Below are positions 15,720 through 26,001 of a DNA stretch of 41,414 bases, piece by piece (position 1 is the stretch's first letter; the number at the start of each line of letters is the position of its first letter). The notes beneath the pieces are model-generated. The model made no database searches, was not told where the DNA came from, and worked only from the letters and a program-made list of their open reading frames with translations. Both the position numbers and the translations under genes were made by a program. The stretch comes from an uncultured Oscillospiraceae bacterium. Its GTDB lineage: Bacteria > Bacillota > Clostridia > Oscillospirales > Acutalibacteraceae. The stretch covers positions 1 to 41,414 of the forward strand of contig CABSLQ010000025.1 of the NCBI GenBank assembly GCA_902478605.1, given 5' to 3'.

Positions 15720-17004
15720 CAATGGATAAGGCGCTCGCGTCCGCGCGCAGACTGCCGCGCAGCAGGGCATACACCGATTGTATATCAAGAGTGGCCGCCG
15801 CGTCAATAAGTCCGAAGGGTTTTCTTCCATAAAAATAATCGTTCACCAGAAAATCGCCGCTGTTTTCCACGCTGTTTAATGCCGTTATCAGCCGGCCGTA
15901 CAGCGCGTTGCGCGACGCCTCAAACGCGTCCGGGTCCAAGCCATCCCGACGCAGGCGTGCCAGCTCCTCCTCGATGGCGTCCCGCACCGCGTCCGGATCC
16001 TTCGATTCGCCCGCAAACAGCCAGACGGCGTATCCCGGCCCCTCAAAATAATCGGCGCCGAACTGCGCGTTGATGAGGCCCTCCGCCATCAGCCGTTCGT
16101 AGAGAAGCGACGCGCGTCCCGCCACCAGATCGAGCAATACCTCCGCCGCCGCCAGTTCTTCGGCGGTGCGGTACCGGGTACCCTCCTCCGGCGGAATGAC
16201 CTCCTTGTACCCGAGATAAAAGAGGGGCGCACTCACCGGCATGACCTCTTCCACACGCGGCGATACCGGTTCGGCCGGCTCCTCCACCACGGCGCGCGTC
16301 AGATGCCAGTCCTCCGCGGGCCGCAGCGTCGCGTCCGCCACCCGCAGCACCTGCTCCGGCGTGATGTTGCCCACCACGGCGAGCACCATGTTGTGCAGAT
16401 TATAAAAGGTGTTGTAGCAGCCGTACAGCAGCTCGGGCGTAATCTGCGCGATGGATTCCACCGTGCCCGCAATATCGATTTTGATCGGATGGTTGTGGTA
16501 CAGCGCGCGCAGCAGGTTGAACAGCACCCGGCGGGATGGTGAATCCTCGCACATGCGGATCTCCTGCCCGATGATCCCCTGTTCCTTTTGCACCGTCTCC
16601 TTGGTAAAATACGGCTTCTGGACAAAGTCGAGCAGGATTTCGAGCGATTCCTCCACCTTCTCGGTGCAGGTGAACAGGTAGGCCGTCTGGTTAAAGCTGG
16701 TATAAGCGTTGGCCGAGGCGCCCGTCGCTGCATACCGCTCGAAGGCGTCACAGTCCTCGTTTTCGAACAGCTTATGCTCCAGATAATGGGCAATACCCGC
16801 CGGCACCACGGTGGTTTCCTCGTGTCCGTCTGCGCCGCGCGTGGTGAAGGCGGTGTCGATGGAACCGTACTGGGTGGCAAATACCGCATAGGTGGATCGG
16901 TATCCTTCCCTGGGCCAGATAAAAATCGGCAGGCCGGAGGGATGATCCACCCGATAGCAGGTCTCCCCCGTGCGCGCATCGGTGATCGTTTGCATGTCCG
17001 CCAT
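15709..17004 (-). CDS. M16-family zinc peptidase, YmfH type (catalytic partner)
   Basis: A 431-residue M16B metallopeptidase. The inverted zinc motif HxxEH is intact as H73-Y-L-E76-H77 (AHYLEHKLFE), and the third ligand is expected at E148 (EQGIIGQEIR). There is no signal peptide, so it should act in the cytoplasm. GGAGG lies 7 nt upstream of ATG 17004. Its start is only 2 nt from the stop of the neighbouring M16 paralogue, implying translational coupling and a heteromeric enzyme like YmfF/YmfH or similar pairs that process peptides in Firmicutes. The natural substrate is unknown. Confidence 0.93.
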   Translation of the reverse strand: MADMQTITDARTGETCYRVDHPSGLPIFIWPREGYRSTYAVFATQYGSIDTAFTTRGADGHEETTVVPAGIAHYLEHKLFENEDCDAFERYAATGASANAYTSFNQTAYLFTCTEKVEESLEILLDFVQKPYFTKETVQKEQGIIGQEIRMCEDSPSRRVLFNLLRALYHNHPIKIDIAGTVESIAQITPELLYGCYNTFYNLHNMVLAVVGNITPEQVLRVADATLRPAEDWHLTRAVVEEPAEPVSPRVEEVMPVSAPLFYLGYKEVIPPEEGTRYRTAEELAAAEVLLDLVAGRASLLYERLMAEGLINAQFGADYFEGPGYAVWLFAGESKDPDAVRDAIEEELARLRRDGLDPDAFEASRNALYGRLITALNSVENSGDFLVNDYFYGRKPFGLIDAAATLDIQSVYALLRGSLRADASALSIVHG

Positions 17005-17006
17005 CT

Positions 17007-18281
17007 TTATCCCTCCTTCTCGCTTTTCAGCAGATAAACGCAGACGGGCGTCACCCGGCGGGCAGCCGCGCACACCTGCTCCCTGGTCACCGCGGCCGCT
17101 TTGGCAGCCTCCTCATCCGGCGTGGCCGGAACGGATCGCAGCGTCTGACGCAGATACCAGCTCTCCCGGCTCGCCTGCAAATCGTCCACCTCATGGAACT
17201 GGTTGAGCACACTGCGGCGGGCCGACTCGAGATCCTCGTCGGTAAAACGCCCTTCCCGCAGCTCTTCCAGCTGGTGCAGGATTTCGGCGCGGGCCTCGTC
17301 CGCCTTGCTCTCCTCCACCCCGCTGTCCACGAGCAGCACGCCTTTATGATAGTCGTAAGACGACGCGCAGTAATAGCAAAGGCTGTATTTCTCCCTCACG
17401 TTGCGGAAAAGCAGCGAATGGGGTGTCCCGCCGAACAGGGCATTCATCAGCCGGGCGGCCATCGTATCGTCCGACGGCTCCGCCATATCCAGGCGGAAGC
17501 CCATAACCAGCTTGGCCTGCTTGACCGCCATCTCCTCGGTCTGCTCACGCAGCGGGCCGGGGGTAAAGGCGGTATTGGTTGTCAGCTCCACCGGGCGGCG
17601 CGTCCCCCGCGCGGCAAAGGCGTCCCCGATAGCCTGCGCCACCCGCTCGTTGTCGCTGCCCTGATAGATCCAGTGGATCCGGGCGGTGGCCAGCATAGCT
17701 TCCCAGGCCTGCGCCGCCGCGGCGGGCGTGATGGCCCGGGCGCTTTCCAGCGTGCCGTACACCCGGGCGGCATATGGTTCTCCCGGGCAAAGCAGCTGCT
17801 CGCACCGATGGCGGGCATATAAGCGTTTTTCGTTGATCTCCGCCTCAATGTTCTCGATGAGGCAGCGGCGCTCCTGCGTCACATCCTCCTCGCGGAACAC
17901 CCCCTGCTCAAAGGCCGGCTCAAACAGCATGGAGAGCAGCAGGTCGGCACAGCTGGCCGCAATCGCTTCGCCATGCAGGGCAAAACGGTCGTCGATGCCG
18001 TTCGCCGTGAGCAGCATGCCCTGCTGATCGCCCAGCCGGGTGACCCCCGCCTGCATGCGGGCGCCATACAGGGTGTCCAGCCGGCGGTTCAGCGCGCGCA
18101 TGGCCGGATATGCCGCACAGCTGCGGCGCAGCAGATGGGGCACAATGGCGTTCACCGCGGCGGTTTCCTCTCGCAGCGGCAAAAACAACGCGGCGGTCAG
18201 CCGGGCGGTCTTGAACCGGCTGTCGGGCAGCGAGAGAAAGGTCACGCCCGGCGCCAGCGTCTCAATGGTAGGCAAGCCCAT
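17007..18281 (-). CDS. M16-family peptidase-like protein, YmfF type (inactive partner)
   Basis: A 424-residue protein with the two-domain M16 fold. Where HxxEH should stand there is VPHLLRRSC, so the zinc site is missing. The C-terminal M16 region is clear (FRNVREKYSLCYYCASSYD, then GVLLVDSGVEESKADEA). In other M16B systems such a partner supplies the substrate-binding R/Y-type half while the other subunit supplies zinc. AGGAGG lies 5 nt before ATG 18281. It is the first gene of the ymfF-ymfH-lgt-folD group. Confidence 0.92.
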   Translation of the reverse strand: MGLPTIETLAPGVTFLSLPDSRFKTARLTAALFLPLREETAAVNAIVPHLLRRSCAAYPAMRALNRRLDTLYGARMQAGVTRLGDQQGMLLTANGIDDRFALHGEAIAASCADLLLSMLFEPAFEQGVFREEDVTQERRCLIENIEAEINEKRLYARHRCEQLLCPGEPYAARVYGTLESARAITPAAAAQAWEAMLATARIHWIYQGSDNERVAQAIGDAFAARGTRRPVELTTNTAFTPGPLREQTEEMAVKQAKLVMGFRLDMAEPSDDTMAARLMNALFGGTPHSLLFRNVREKYSLCYYCASSYDYHKGVLLVDSGVEESKADEARAEILHQLEELREGRFTDEDLESARRSVLNQFHEVDDLQASRESWYLRQTLRSVPATPDEEAAKAAAVTREQVCAAARRVTPVCVYLLKSEKEG

Positions 18282-18371
18282 CACTTCCTCCTGAAATCAT
18301 TTTCTATTGGAACAGTATACCAAAAAAGCGGGACAAAGGAAAGCCCTTTTCGGGTTCGGATCGGCGGCCGC

Positions 18372-21300
18372 TTACAGCCCGAGGTGCACCTTATGCTTCT
18401 TTTTATCCAGCGGTACATGCTCGGCCGGCTTGCCGTCCACCAGCAGCCCGCCCCCGCCGCGCTCCACCGTGATGGACAGCGGGGTGGCCAGCAGGGTGAT
18501 TTTCAGCGTATACCCCGGCCAGTCCGCCGGAAGACACGGCGCGATGGCCAGCGTGTCACCGTGCGGCCGCAGTCCGAGAAGATGCCGCAGCACTGCCGTG
18601 TACATCCACCCCGCCGCACCGGTATACTGGCTCCAGCCCACCCGTCCGGGGCAATCGGGATGCGCGTACACGTCGCCGGCCAGCGCGTAGGGCTCGCCCC
18701 GATACCGATCGCCCAGCCCGTCGGTGTATTTCGCTATCGTGTTGAGCAGGCGCAGGGCTTGTACCCCCTCCTCCGCCCGTCCCGCTTTCAGCAGCGCGAT
18801 GGCCAGCCAGGCGGCGGCATGGGTATACTGCCCGCCGTTTTCCCGTACGCCGGGCGGATAGGCGGCGGTGTATCCCACCTGCTTGTCCGGCTCAAAAAAG
18901 GGCGGCGCGAACAGCTTTATCAGCCCGTTTTCCGTGTCGAACAGCTCGCGCACGGCGGTATCCAGCGCCGCGTTTGCCCTCTCGGCGGGCAAGCCCGCCA
19001 GCACCGCGAAGCTCTGGGTCAGGCTGTCCACGGCGCATGCCTCGCGCCCTGCCTTGCCCAGCGGCGCGCCGCTGTCCAGATAGGCCCGCCGATACCGGTC
19101 GCCGTCGAAGCTGTCGTCCGCGGCCTGCCGGTATCCCTGCGCCACCGCTTCGTACCGCTTGGCCCGCTCCTCGTCCTGCCTTCCCCGGCAAATCGGCGCA
19201 AAGCGATCGAGCGTCATGGCCAGAAACATCGCCAGCCACACGCTTTCCCCCTTGCCCTCGTCGCCCACGCGGTTGAATCCGTCGTTCCAGTCGCCCGAAC
19301 CGATGAGCGGCAGATAGTGCACGCCGTGGGTGATGGCCTTATCCAGCGCACGCACCGCATGCTCATAGAGAGAGGCGCGGTAGGGCGTCCGCTCCGGTTC
19401 AAAATACCGCTCCTGCTCCTCCGTACTGAGCGGAGCCCCCTGCAGCCACGCCGTCTGTTTATCCAGGATGCCCGTATCCCCCGTAAAATCCATATATTCC
19501 GCCAGCACAAAGGGCAGCCAGACCAAATCATCCGAGCAGCGGGTGCGCACGCCGCGCAGCGGCCTGCCGGGCAGGCGGTGCCACCAGTGGAGCACGTCCC
19601 CCTCCTCGAATTGCACGGCGGCGCACCGCTGGAGCTGCCGGGCCGTGAGAGTGGGGTTCAGCCACAGCGCGGCCAGCGTATCCTGCAGCTGATCGCGGAA
19701 TCCCCACGCCCCGCCGCACTGGTAAAAGCCGGTGCGGGCATACAGGCGGCAGCCCACAATCTGACGGGGCAGCCAGTGGCTGACCAGCTCGGACAATTTC
19801 CGGTCGGGACAGGTCAGCACGGGCCGCCGCGGCTCAGCGGGCTTTGCCGCGGCGGCCAGGCGCGGGATGGGCATGACCCCCTCCTGATGCGCGCCGAAGC
19901 CCAGCACAAAGGTAATCGGCTCCCGGCGCCTGGGCGGCAGCCGGCGCCGCACGATGACCACCCCGCAGGGATCCGGAACGGGAGACAGCGTCCCGCCGCC
20001 CCAGTTCCCCGACAGAAAGCTTCCCCGGTCGCAGTCGCAGCCGTCCGCCCCGCCGATCGCCGTGAGCAGCATGCCGCCGTGCACCTGCGCAAACGGGTTG
20101 CGCAGCAGCAGCGCGCCATCCTCCCAGCGTGCCGCCGTATGCCGCGCATGGCGCCGGTCCACACCCAGCACCGGCTCCGTGTAATAGGCCGCCTGCACTT
20201 CGATCTCCTCCTCTGTCGTGTTTTCCAGCTCCAGCTCCACCCGCTTATACATGCCCGCCGCCGGTACGCTCACCGTCACGGTGGTGTTCAGCGTCCCGCA
20301 ATGTCCCTCGTACCGGGCAAAGCCTTCCCCAAAGGTGGGGGTCGCCCCCCACACCGTGTCGTACAGCTTGCCGTCCATGCGCAGCAGCAGCATCTCGCCC
20401 CGGTTGTCCGAAGTCACGTCGTTATACCAGGGGGTGAGCTTGTTTTCCCGTGCGTTGACGGCCCAGGTGAAGCCGAGCGCCTTATCCGATACCAGCGTGC
20501 CGAAGGTCGGATTGGCCAGCACATGGCACCAGGGCAGGCGGGGCTGCCCGGTGACGGTAAACATTCCGCCATGAAAAATGCCCTCCGGAATCTCCAGCCC
20601 GTTTTCCGGCCGCGTCTCCCGCTTTTCGGCGGGCAGTATCCGAATCGGCGTATAGTCAACGGGAGGCAGGCCCGCCCGCTGCAGATCCCGGGCTCCGTTA
20701 TGCACGCACACAGCGGTGAGCAGGGCGGCGGCCTCTTCCCCGTGCTGCATCAGGTTGACCGCGTGGATGCCGCCCCGCGCGCCCAGCATGGCGGCACAGC
20801 CCACCGCACGCGCCGCGTCGCGGATGGCCTCCATCACGGGCGCATTGTAATCGCCGCCCTCGCGGTACAGAATCACCAATTCGCTGCTCACGCCGCCCAG
20901 CTGCAGCGAGCGGTGCAGGCGCATATACGGTTCGGCGCGCGACGCATCGGCCGCGTTGTGAATTTCCATGAGCACAATGGGAAAATCGCCCGATATACCC
21001 AGCGGCCAGAGCGCCTGCTGCCCCCGGGTATTCTCCCGGGCGGCCTGCGCCCACTCGCGGGACATGCGGGGCGGATAAAACAGATCGGGCAGAATCTGCG
21101 CCGCAAGCTGCGCCTCCACGCCGCCGAAGGGCGTTTTGGCTGCCTTGGCGGCGACAAGCCGTCCCTCCCGCCGCATTTCAATCAAGCGGGAGACCGCCTC
21201 CTCCTCGGTGGGGGCCGCCGCCAGTACGAAGGTCAGCATGGCCTTTCCCTTGCCGGGGACCGGCAGCGATGCCCGCAGGGCCAGCGCACTGTCGGGGACG

Positions 21301-24300
21301 CCGCTGCCCGCATCCGCAAAGGGAAGGGCCAGGCTGCCGGACAGCGAGGCGATCCCCGTCGGACGGAAAAGCAGCGATTCCCGTGCCGCTTCGTAAGTGA
21401 ACTCCACATTTTCCAAAAAGCCGGCGGCCAGGTACATGGGCGGTTCCTCCCCGCGCCGGCGGCGCGTGACGATGAGGGCCTGCGCCGCCGCATCCTTGTG
21501 CACCGACAAAAACAGCCGCGAAAATGCGGGATGGGCTTCGGTATCCTCCCGCCGGGACAGGCAGGGCTCCAGATAAAAGAGCACCTGCGCGGTTAACGGC
21601 CCGGCCGCCTTGTTCTGCAGAACCAGCTGCCGCTGTTCTCCGGGCAGGCGTGGGTGCACCATCACCCGCAATCCGGCGGACAGCACGCCCTTATCGGCGT
21701 AAAACGCAGCATAGCCGTCGCCGAAGGTGGCACGATGGTTGTCCTGTGCGCTCAGATCGGGGGCGCGGGTGAGGGAAAAAACGCCCTCCCCGCCGTCCAC
21801 CAGGGTGAAAATCCCCTGCGGCCGGCGCAGCAGGTCGCCGCTGTGCATGGTCATGTCCATGCCGCGGGATACCGAAACCCCGGTGCCGCAGTCGCTGATG
21901 GCAAGCATCCATTCCCCGCCCGACAGCAGATGCATCTGCGGCGCGCGGGGGTTGATCGCCACCATTTCCCGCGTGGTCGCCGCGCCGCGGCCGGGCAGCT
22001 CGGGGGTCGCCGGCTCCTTCACCATGTCATAGACGGACGCGTTGACGGGCGCCTGCTCGACGAGCAGCTCGCTCGCCCGCGCCATATCTTCGTCCCGCAG
22101 GAACCGGCGTACAAACACATCGTCCCGCAGCGCGTTGGCACAGGCGACAAGGCTCATCCCCACATGGTGGGCCATATAGCTGCGCACGATGGAATAGCCG
22201 CCCTGTGCGGCGCGGCCCTTGGTAAAGTCCGCCGCCTCGTAAAAGCCGCAGCGCCCCATCATGCCGAGCTGCTCCAGCCGCGCCAGATTGCGCAGCGCCC
22301 CCTCCGGCTCGGTGGTCAAAGTCAGAAAGGTGGCATACGGCGCAATCACCAGATCGGCCGCCATGCCCCTTTTGAGCGCCAGGCGGGGCACGCCGTGCGC
22401 CTTGTACTGGTAATTCAGGTTGCTGTCAAAGGCATAAAAGCCGCTTTCGCTGATGCCCCACGGCACGCCGCGCGGCGGACGCCGCTTCTGACAGTGCAGG
22501 CAGAAGCGCAGCGCTTCGTACCCCATGGAACCCTCGTAGGCGGGCAGCAGCAGCCGCGGCATGAAATACTCGAACATGGTGCCCGTCCACGATACCGGCC
22601 CGACATAGCCGGCCGATTTGGCCAGCATGCGGCCGAGCGCGCCCCAATGCCGCTTGCTCACCCGCCGGGTGGCAATGGCGAAATAGCCGGTCATGCGGCT
22701 CTCGCTCATGAGCAGATCGTAATAGGAGGGGCTGGTTTCCCCCGTGTCCGGATCCAGTCCGATGTGAAACAGCGCGCGCCGCTTGTTATACAGCGGGCTG
22801 AGATCCGTGGCCGTATACAGTGCCTGCGCCCGGGCGGCCAGCGCCAGCGCCTGCTCGCCTCCGAGCTCCAGCAGGCCCTGCCGCAGCGCCACCAGGCAGC
22901 AGGCCAGATTGCCGCTGTCCACCGTGGAGACGTACCGGGGCGACAGGGGCCGCAGTGTGCGCGTGTCGTACCAGTTAAGCAGGTTTCCCTTCCATTTTTC
23001 CAGCTTTTCCACGCTGGTCAGCGTGCGGTCCAAACGGGCGAGCATTTCCGCCGGCTCGATGAGGCCCAGATCCCTGGCCGCCATCACGCACAGCAGATAC
23101 AGGCCGATGTTGGTCGGCGATGTGCGGTGTGCCACCCGCCAGACGGGAGATTCCTGCAGATTGTCGGGGGGCAGATCGTGTTCCTCCGGCGTGCACAGCT
23201 CCGCGTAATACCGCCACATCGCCGCCGCATAGGTGAGCACCTGTTCCCGGCCGCCTTCGGAGAGAATGGGCCGCTTTGGCGGCACAGGCCGCGCCGACCA
23301 GACCGCCAGCGGGATCAGCACCAGGAAAAACAGCCCGGCCAGCCGGGTCAGGCCGGTACCCCAGCCGAGTGCCGCCGCGGCAATCGGCAGCGTGTACCAG
23401 AACCGGCGCAGCGCCGGCAGCCAGCCAACCCGGCGGCTGTCCGCTTCCGCGGCGGTCACCCATTGGAGCATGTTCTTCCGGCTTTTGAGGCGCCAGAGGG
23501 CGGTTCCCATCGCCGAAAGCCCCACCCACGCCGTGGCCGGCAGCATGACAAAGGTATAGCCGGCCTGCGCCAGCGCCCCCATGGCGCGCGGCATCACGCG
23601 GGAGTAATATTTCCCCGTGAGGGTCAGCAGCCCGCCGTGCACCAGCGACAGGACGGCGGACAGCAGCTGCCCGCTTACGGCGGACAGAATCGCGGCCAGG
23701 GCCAGCCATTCCCCGCGCGCAAACAGGGGCGAAAGCAGCAGGCAGAGCAAAATAGCCGCCGGCGTCACGGAGCGGCGCAGGTTGTCGAGCAGCTTCCATT
23801 TATCCAGCCGCGTGAAGCACAGGGCCGGATGCCGCAGGAAGGGCAGGTTCTGCCAGTCCCCGCGTATCCAGCGGTGCAGCCGGTCGAGCCAGCCAGCCAT
23901 GCCGGACGGGACCCCGTCGGTCATTTCCACATCCGATACCAGCCCGGTACGGAGCAGACACCCCTCCAGAATATCATGGCTGAGCACCTGCTCGGCCGGG
24001 AACACGTTTTCGGTCACGAGGGCGAACGCCTCGATGTCGATGAGCCCCTTGCCGGCAAAGATCCCCTCCTCGAACCCATCCATATACAAGTCGCCTGCCA
24101 GCACATCATAGGCGGTGATGCCCCCCTGTCCCGCCATGACGCGGGAAAAGGGGGTGTGATCGGCCGAGTCGAGGGTGACCCCCATGCGCGGGGTCAGAAT
24201 ACCGTACCCTGCCACCACCCGCTGGGTGATGGGGTCGATGACCGGCCGGTTGCAGGGGTGCAGCGCCGTGCCCACTAACTGAGCCACCGTATCCAGCCGC

Positions 24301-25721
24301 ATATCGGTATCGCTGTCCAACGCCAGCAGATATTTCGTCCGCCGCAAGGCCTCGATATCGCCCTCCAAGGCGAGAAAATTCCCCTGGCCCGTGCGTACAA
24401 ACCGGATCAGCTGGGTGATGGCGCCCCGCTTGCGTTCCCAGCCGGAATACGCCCGCATGGTAGGGCTGTAGGTCCGGGGCCGCACCACCAGCACGAACGC
24501 ATTGCCGCACTGCCGGTTGAGCCGCCGGATTTCCCGCTTCATGGCGGCGATGTCCGCCTCGTCCTGCGGCATGGAGGGATATTTGGCCTGTTTCAAGTCG
24601 GCGAGCAGGCAGATCTGCACCGCGCCGGTGCCGTTCGTGTTATAGATCCGGGCGAGATGGGCCGCCATGCCGCCTGCCCCCGCTGCCGACGGCAGCAGGG
24701 CCGACACCGTGATAAGCGTGCGTCCCTCCTCAGGCACCAGCCCCTCCAGTTCCATGCGCGGCAGACGGCGCGGCTTGAGGCCCTTTCGCGCTATATGATC
24801 GATAAGCGGACGCAGGCATTCCCACATGGGCAGTATCAGCAGCAGCACCGCCCAAGGGGACCCCACCCAAACCGCCAGCGCAATCGCCGCGAGGAGGGGC
24901 AGCAGCATGGTGCATACGAGCGCGGCCCGGCCGCGTGCCCGCCGGGCCGCGCGATCCTCGTCGAGCAGCCAGTATCCCACATGGTGCTTGCGGTCCTCCT
25001 TGTTATCCGCCGCCTGTTCGACGGCCTGCGCCGCCACGGCGCTCTCGCTGATGCCGCGCCGTATCGCCTTCCACGCCACTGCCCGGCGGTAATCCGCCCG
25101 GGTGTCCTCGTCCATGCGGGGATAAACGCCCGCCGGTTCCGCAGCGAGCAGCCGCTCGACCAGGCTGTATTCCTCTGTCAGCGATACAAAATCCAGCTCC
25201 GCCATCTGCCGCAGGCCGGTGACAGCCAGGCTGATGGCCTTTTCCGCCGGTTCCGGCTCCATTTTGCAGGCATCCGCCGCCAGCATAAGCAGCGCCGCCT
25301 TCAGGCAGAGGGGAAACTGTGCCAGTTCAAAAACGGTCAGCGGCCGCACCTCGTCGGCTAAATCGAGCAGCTCGCGCACGCTCTCCTTATCCGGCAGCCC
25401 TTTCTCCTCCAGCAAGCGGCGCAAAAGGCGGTACAGCACCGGTTCCCCCTGCACGCAGGGCTGCTTGTCCGCGTGGCGCAGGCCGGAGATCGTCCCCTCC
25501 CCCTCGCGCAGCAATAGATGGTAATTGTCCCCCAGCCATTCGTCCAATCCCGCCTTGTTCTGCCGGATCGCCAGCTGATAGCGGCCGCGCAGCACATGCA
25601 GGGCGCGGCGCACCATGCGCGCCAGATGCCGCAGCCGCGCCGTTTCGGACGGTGCATTCAAATATTCCCGCACCAGGGCTTTATAGCGTCCGGCCGCCTG
25701 CCTGTCTTCCTGATTTTCCAT
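18372..25721 (-). CDS. Cyclic beta-1,2-glucan synthase-like giant protein (GT84-glucoamylase-like-GH94)
   Basis: A 2,449-residue membrane protein with the NdvB/ChvB domain order. A cytoplasmic N-terminal region precedes a first membrane pair (about 270-305). The glycosyltransferase domain has LLALDSDTDMRLD (DxD-type motif, about 468) and the QxxRW-like HRWIRGDWQ (about 614). More membrane segments follow (about 652-690, 714-740, 774-807). A glucoamylase-like/transglycosylation domain contains WGISESGFYAFDSNLNYQYK (about 1090) and SYMAHHVGMSL (about 1184). The C-terminal GH94 domain has the catalytic GSGDWNDGFN (about 2143). Such enzymes polymerise, trim and cyclise beta-1,2-glucan. ATG 25721 has GGGGGA 6 nt upstream; the frame extends further but would overlap lysR. 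Confidence 0.9.
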   Translation of the reverse strand: MENQEDRQAAGRYKALVREYLNAPSETARLRHLARMVRRALHVLRGRYQLAIRQNKAGLDEWLGDNYHLLLREGEGTISGLRHADKQPCVQGEPVLYRLLRRLLEEKGLPDKESVRELLDLADEVRPLTVFELAQFPLCLKAALLMLAADACKMEPEPAEKAISLAVTGLRQMAELDFVSLTEEYSLVERLLAAEPAGVYPRMDEDTRADYRRAVAWKAIRRGISESAVAAQAVEQAADNKEDRKHHVGYWLLDEDRAARRARGRAALVCTMLLPLLAAIALAVWVGSPWAVLLLILPMWECLRPLIDHIARKGLKPRRLPRMELEGLVPEEGRTLITVSALLPSAAGAGGMAAHLARIYNTNGTGAVQICLLADLKQAKYPSMPQDEADIAAMKREIRRLNRQCGNAFVLVVRPRTYSPTMRAYSGWERKRGAITQLIRFVRTGQGNFLALEGDIEALRRTKYLLALDSDTDMRLDTVAQLVGTALHPCNRPVIDPITQRVVAGYGILTPRMGVTLDSADHTPFSRVMAGQGGITAYDVLAGDLYMDGFEEGIFAGKGLIDIEAFALVTENVFPAEQVLSHDILEGCLLRTGLVSDVEMTDGVPSGMAGWLDRLHRWIRGDWQNLPFLRHPALCFTRLDKWKLLDNLRRSVTPAAILLCLLLSPLFARGEWLALAAILSAVSGQLLSAVLSLVHGGLLTLTGKYYSRVMPRAMGALAQAGYTFVMLPATAWVGLSAMGTALWRLKSRKNMLQWVTAAEADSRRVGWLPALRRFWYTLPIAAAALGWGTGLTRLAGLFFLVLIPLAVWSARPVPPKRPILSEGGREQVLTYAAAMWRYYAELCTPEEHDLPPDNLQESPVWRVAHRTSPTNIGLYLLCVMAARDLGLIEPAEMLARLDRTLTSVEKLEKWKGNLLNWYDTRTLRPLSPRYVSTVDSGNLACCLVALRQGLLELGGEQALALAARAQALYTATDLSPLYNKRRALFHIGLDPDTGETSPSYYDLLMSESRMTGYFAIATRRVSKRHWGALGRMLAKSAGYVGPVSWTGTMFEYFMPRLLLPAYEGSMGYEALRFCLHCQKRRPPRGVPWGISESGFYAFDSNLNYQYKAHGVPRLALKRGMAADLVIAPYATFLTLTTEPEGALRNLARLEQLGMMGRCGFYEAADFTKGRAAQGGYSIVRSYMAHHVGMSLVACANALRDDVFVRRFLRDEDMARASELLVEQAPVNASVYDMVKEPATPELPGRGAATTREMVAINPRAPQMHLLSGGEWMLAISDCGTGVSVSRGMDMTMHSGDLLRRPQGIFTLVDGGEGVFSLTRAPDLSAQDNHRATFGDGYAAFYADKGVLSAGLRVMVHPRLPGEQRQLVLQNKAAGPLTAQVLFYLEPCLSRREDTEAHPAFSRLFLSVHKDAAAQALIVTRRRRGEEPPMYLAAGFLENVEFTYEAARESLLFRPTGIASLSGSLALPFADAGSGVPDSALALRASLPVPGKGKAMLTFVLAAAPTEEEAVSRLIEMRREGRLVAAKAAKTPFGGVEAQLAAQILPDLFYPPRMSREWAQAARENTRGQQALWPLGISGDFPIVLMEIHNAADASRAEPYMRLHRSLQLGGVSSELVILYREGGDYNAPVMEAIRDAARAVGCAAMLGARGGIHAVNLMQHGEEAAALLTAVCVHNGARDLQRAGLPPVDYTPIRILPAEKRETRPENGLEIPEGIFHGGMFTVTGQPRLPWCHVLANPTFGTLVSDKALGFTWAVNARENKLTPWYNDVTSDNRGEMLLLRMDGKLYDTVWGATPTFGEGFARYEGHCGTLNTTVTVSVPAAGMYKRVELELENTTEEEIEVQAAYYTEPVLGVDRRHARHTAARWEDGALLLRNPFAQVHGGMLLTAIGGADGCDCDRGSFLSGNWGGGTLSPVPDPCGVVIVRRRLPPRRREPITFVLGFGAHQEGVMPIPRLAAAAKPAEPRRPVLTCPDRKLSELVSHWLPRQIVGCRLYARTGFYQCGGAWGFRDQLQDTLAALWLNPTLTARQLQRCAAVQFEEGDVLHWWHRLPGRPLRGVRTRCSDDLVWLPFVLAEYMDFTGDTGILDKQTAWLQGAPLSTEEQERYFEPERTPYRASLYEHAVRALDKAITHGVHYLPLIGSGDWNDGFNRVGDEGKGESVWLAMFLAMTLDRFAPICRGRQDEERAKRYEAVAQGYRQAADDSFDGDRYRRAYLDSGAPLGKAGREACAVDSLTQSFAVLAGLPAERANAALDTAVRELFDTENGLIKLFAPPFFEPDKQVGYTAAYPPGVRENGGQYTHAAAWLAIALLKAGRAEEGVQALRLLNTIAKYTDGLGDRYRGEPYALAGDVYAHPDCPGRVGWSQYTGAAGWMYTAVLRHLLGLRPHGDTLAIAPCLPADWPGYTLKITLLATPLSITVERGGGGLLVDGKPAEHVPLDKKKHKVHLGL

Positions 25722-25908
25722 CGTGATTCCCCCGTTTTCGGCCCGCCTGTCCCTGTATGGGCGCAGAAAGCGGTATTCTCTACCGGGTATTTTTCCCCTC
25801 TTTGTCAGAATCATACAGGGAAAGCCGCCTGTCTGCCTGTAAAGGGCGGACGCGGTATGTGTCGGGGCATACACTCTATGAAAGTCACAGACGTCCCGGC
25901 CGCAGCCC

Positions 25909-25937
25909 TTTACAAAGCAAAGCCCTTTTGGTATAGT
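25909..25937 (+). promoter_or_regulatory. Promoter of the LysR regulator gene
   Basis: TTTACA (25909-25914), a 17-nt spacer and TATAGT (25932-25937), about 65 nt upstream of the start codon. It lies in the 280-bp gap shared with the divergent glucan synthase gene, for which I found no convincing promoter. Confidence 0.6.
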
Positions 25938-26001
25938 ACCTATACACAGCCTGTGTTCCACGCGGAAATTTGACAAAGCGCCGAAAAGGAGTGGCATTGG
26001 C

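Noticed and set aside
17973..21596. A 1,207-codon plus-strand open frame
   Set aside because: It is antisense to the M16 peptidase and glucan synthase genes, rich in Arg, Gln, His, Pro and Gly, with no domain and no ribosome binding site. High GC content keeps the antisense frame open.
21654..24278. An 874-codon plus-strand open frame
   Set aside because: It is the antisense shadow of the glucan synthase gene with the same composition bias. The opposite strand has clear catalytic motifs throughout.
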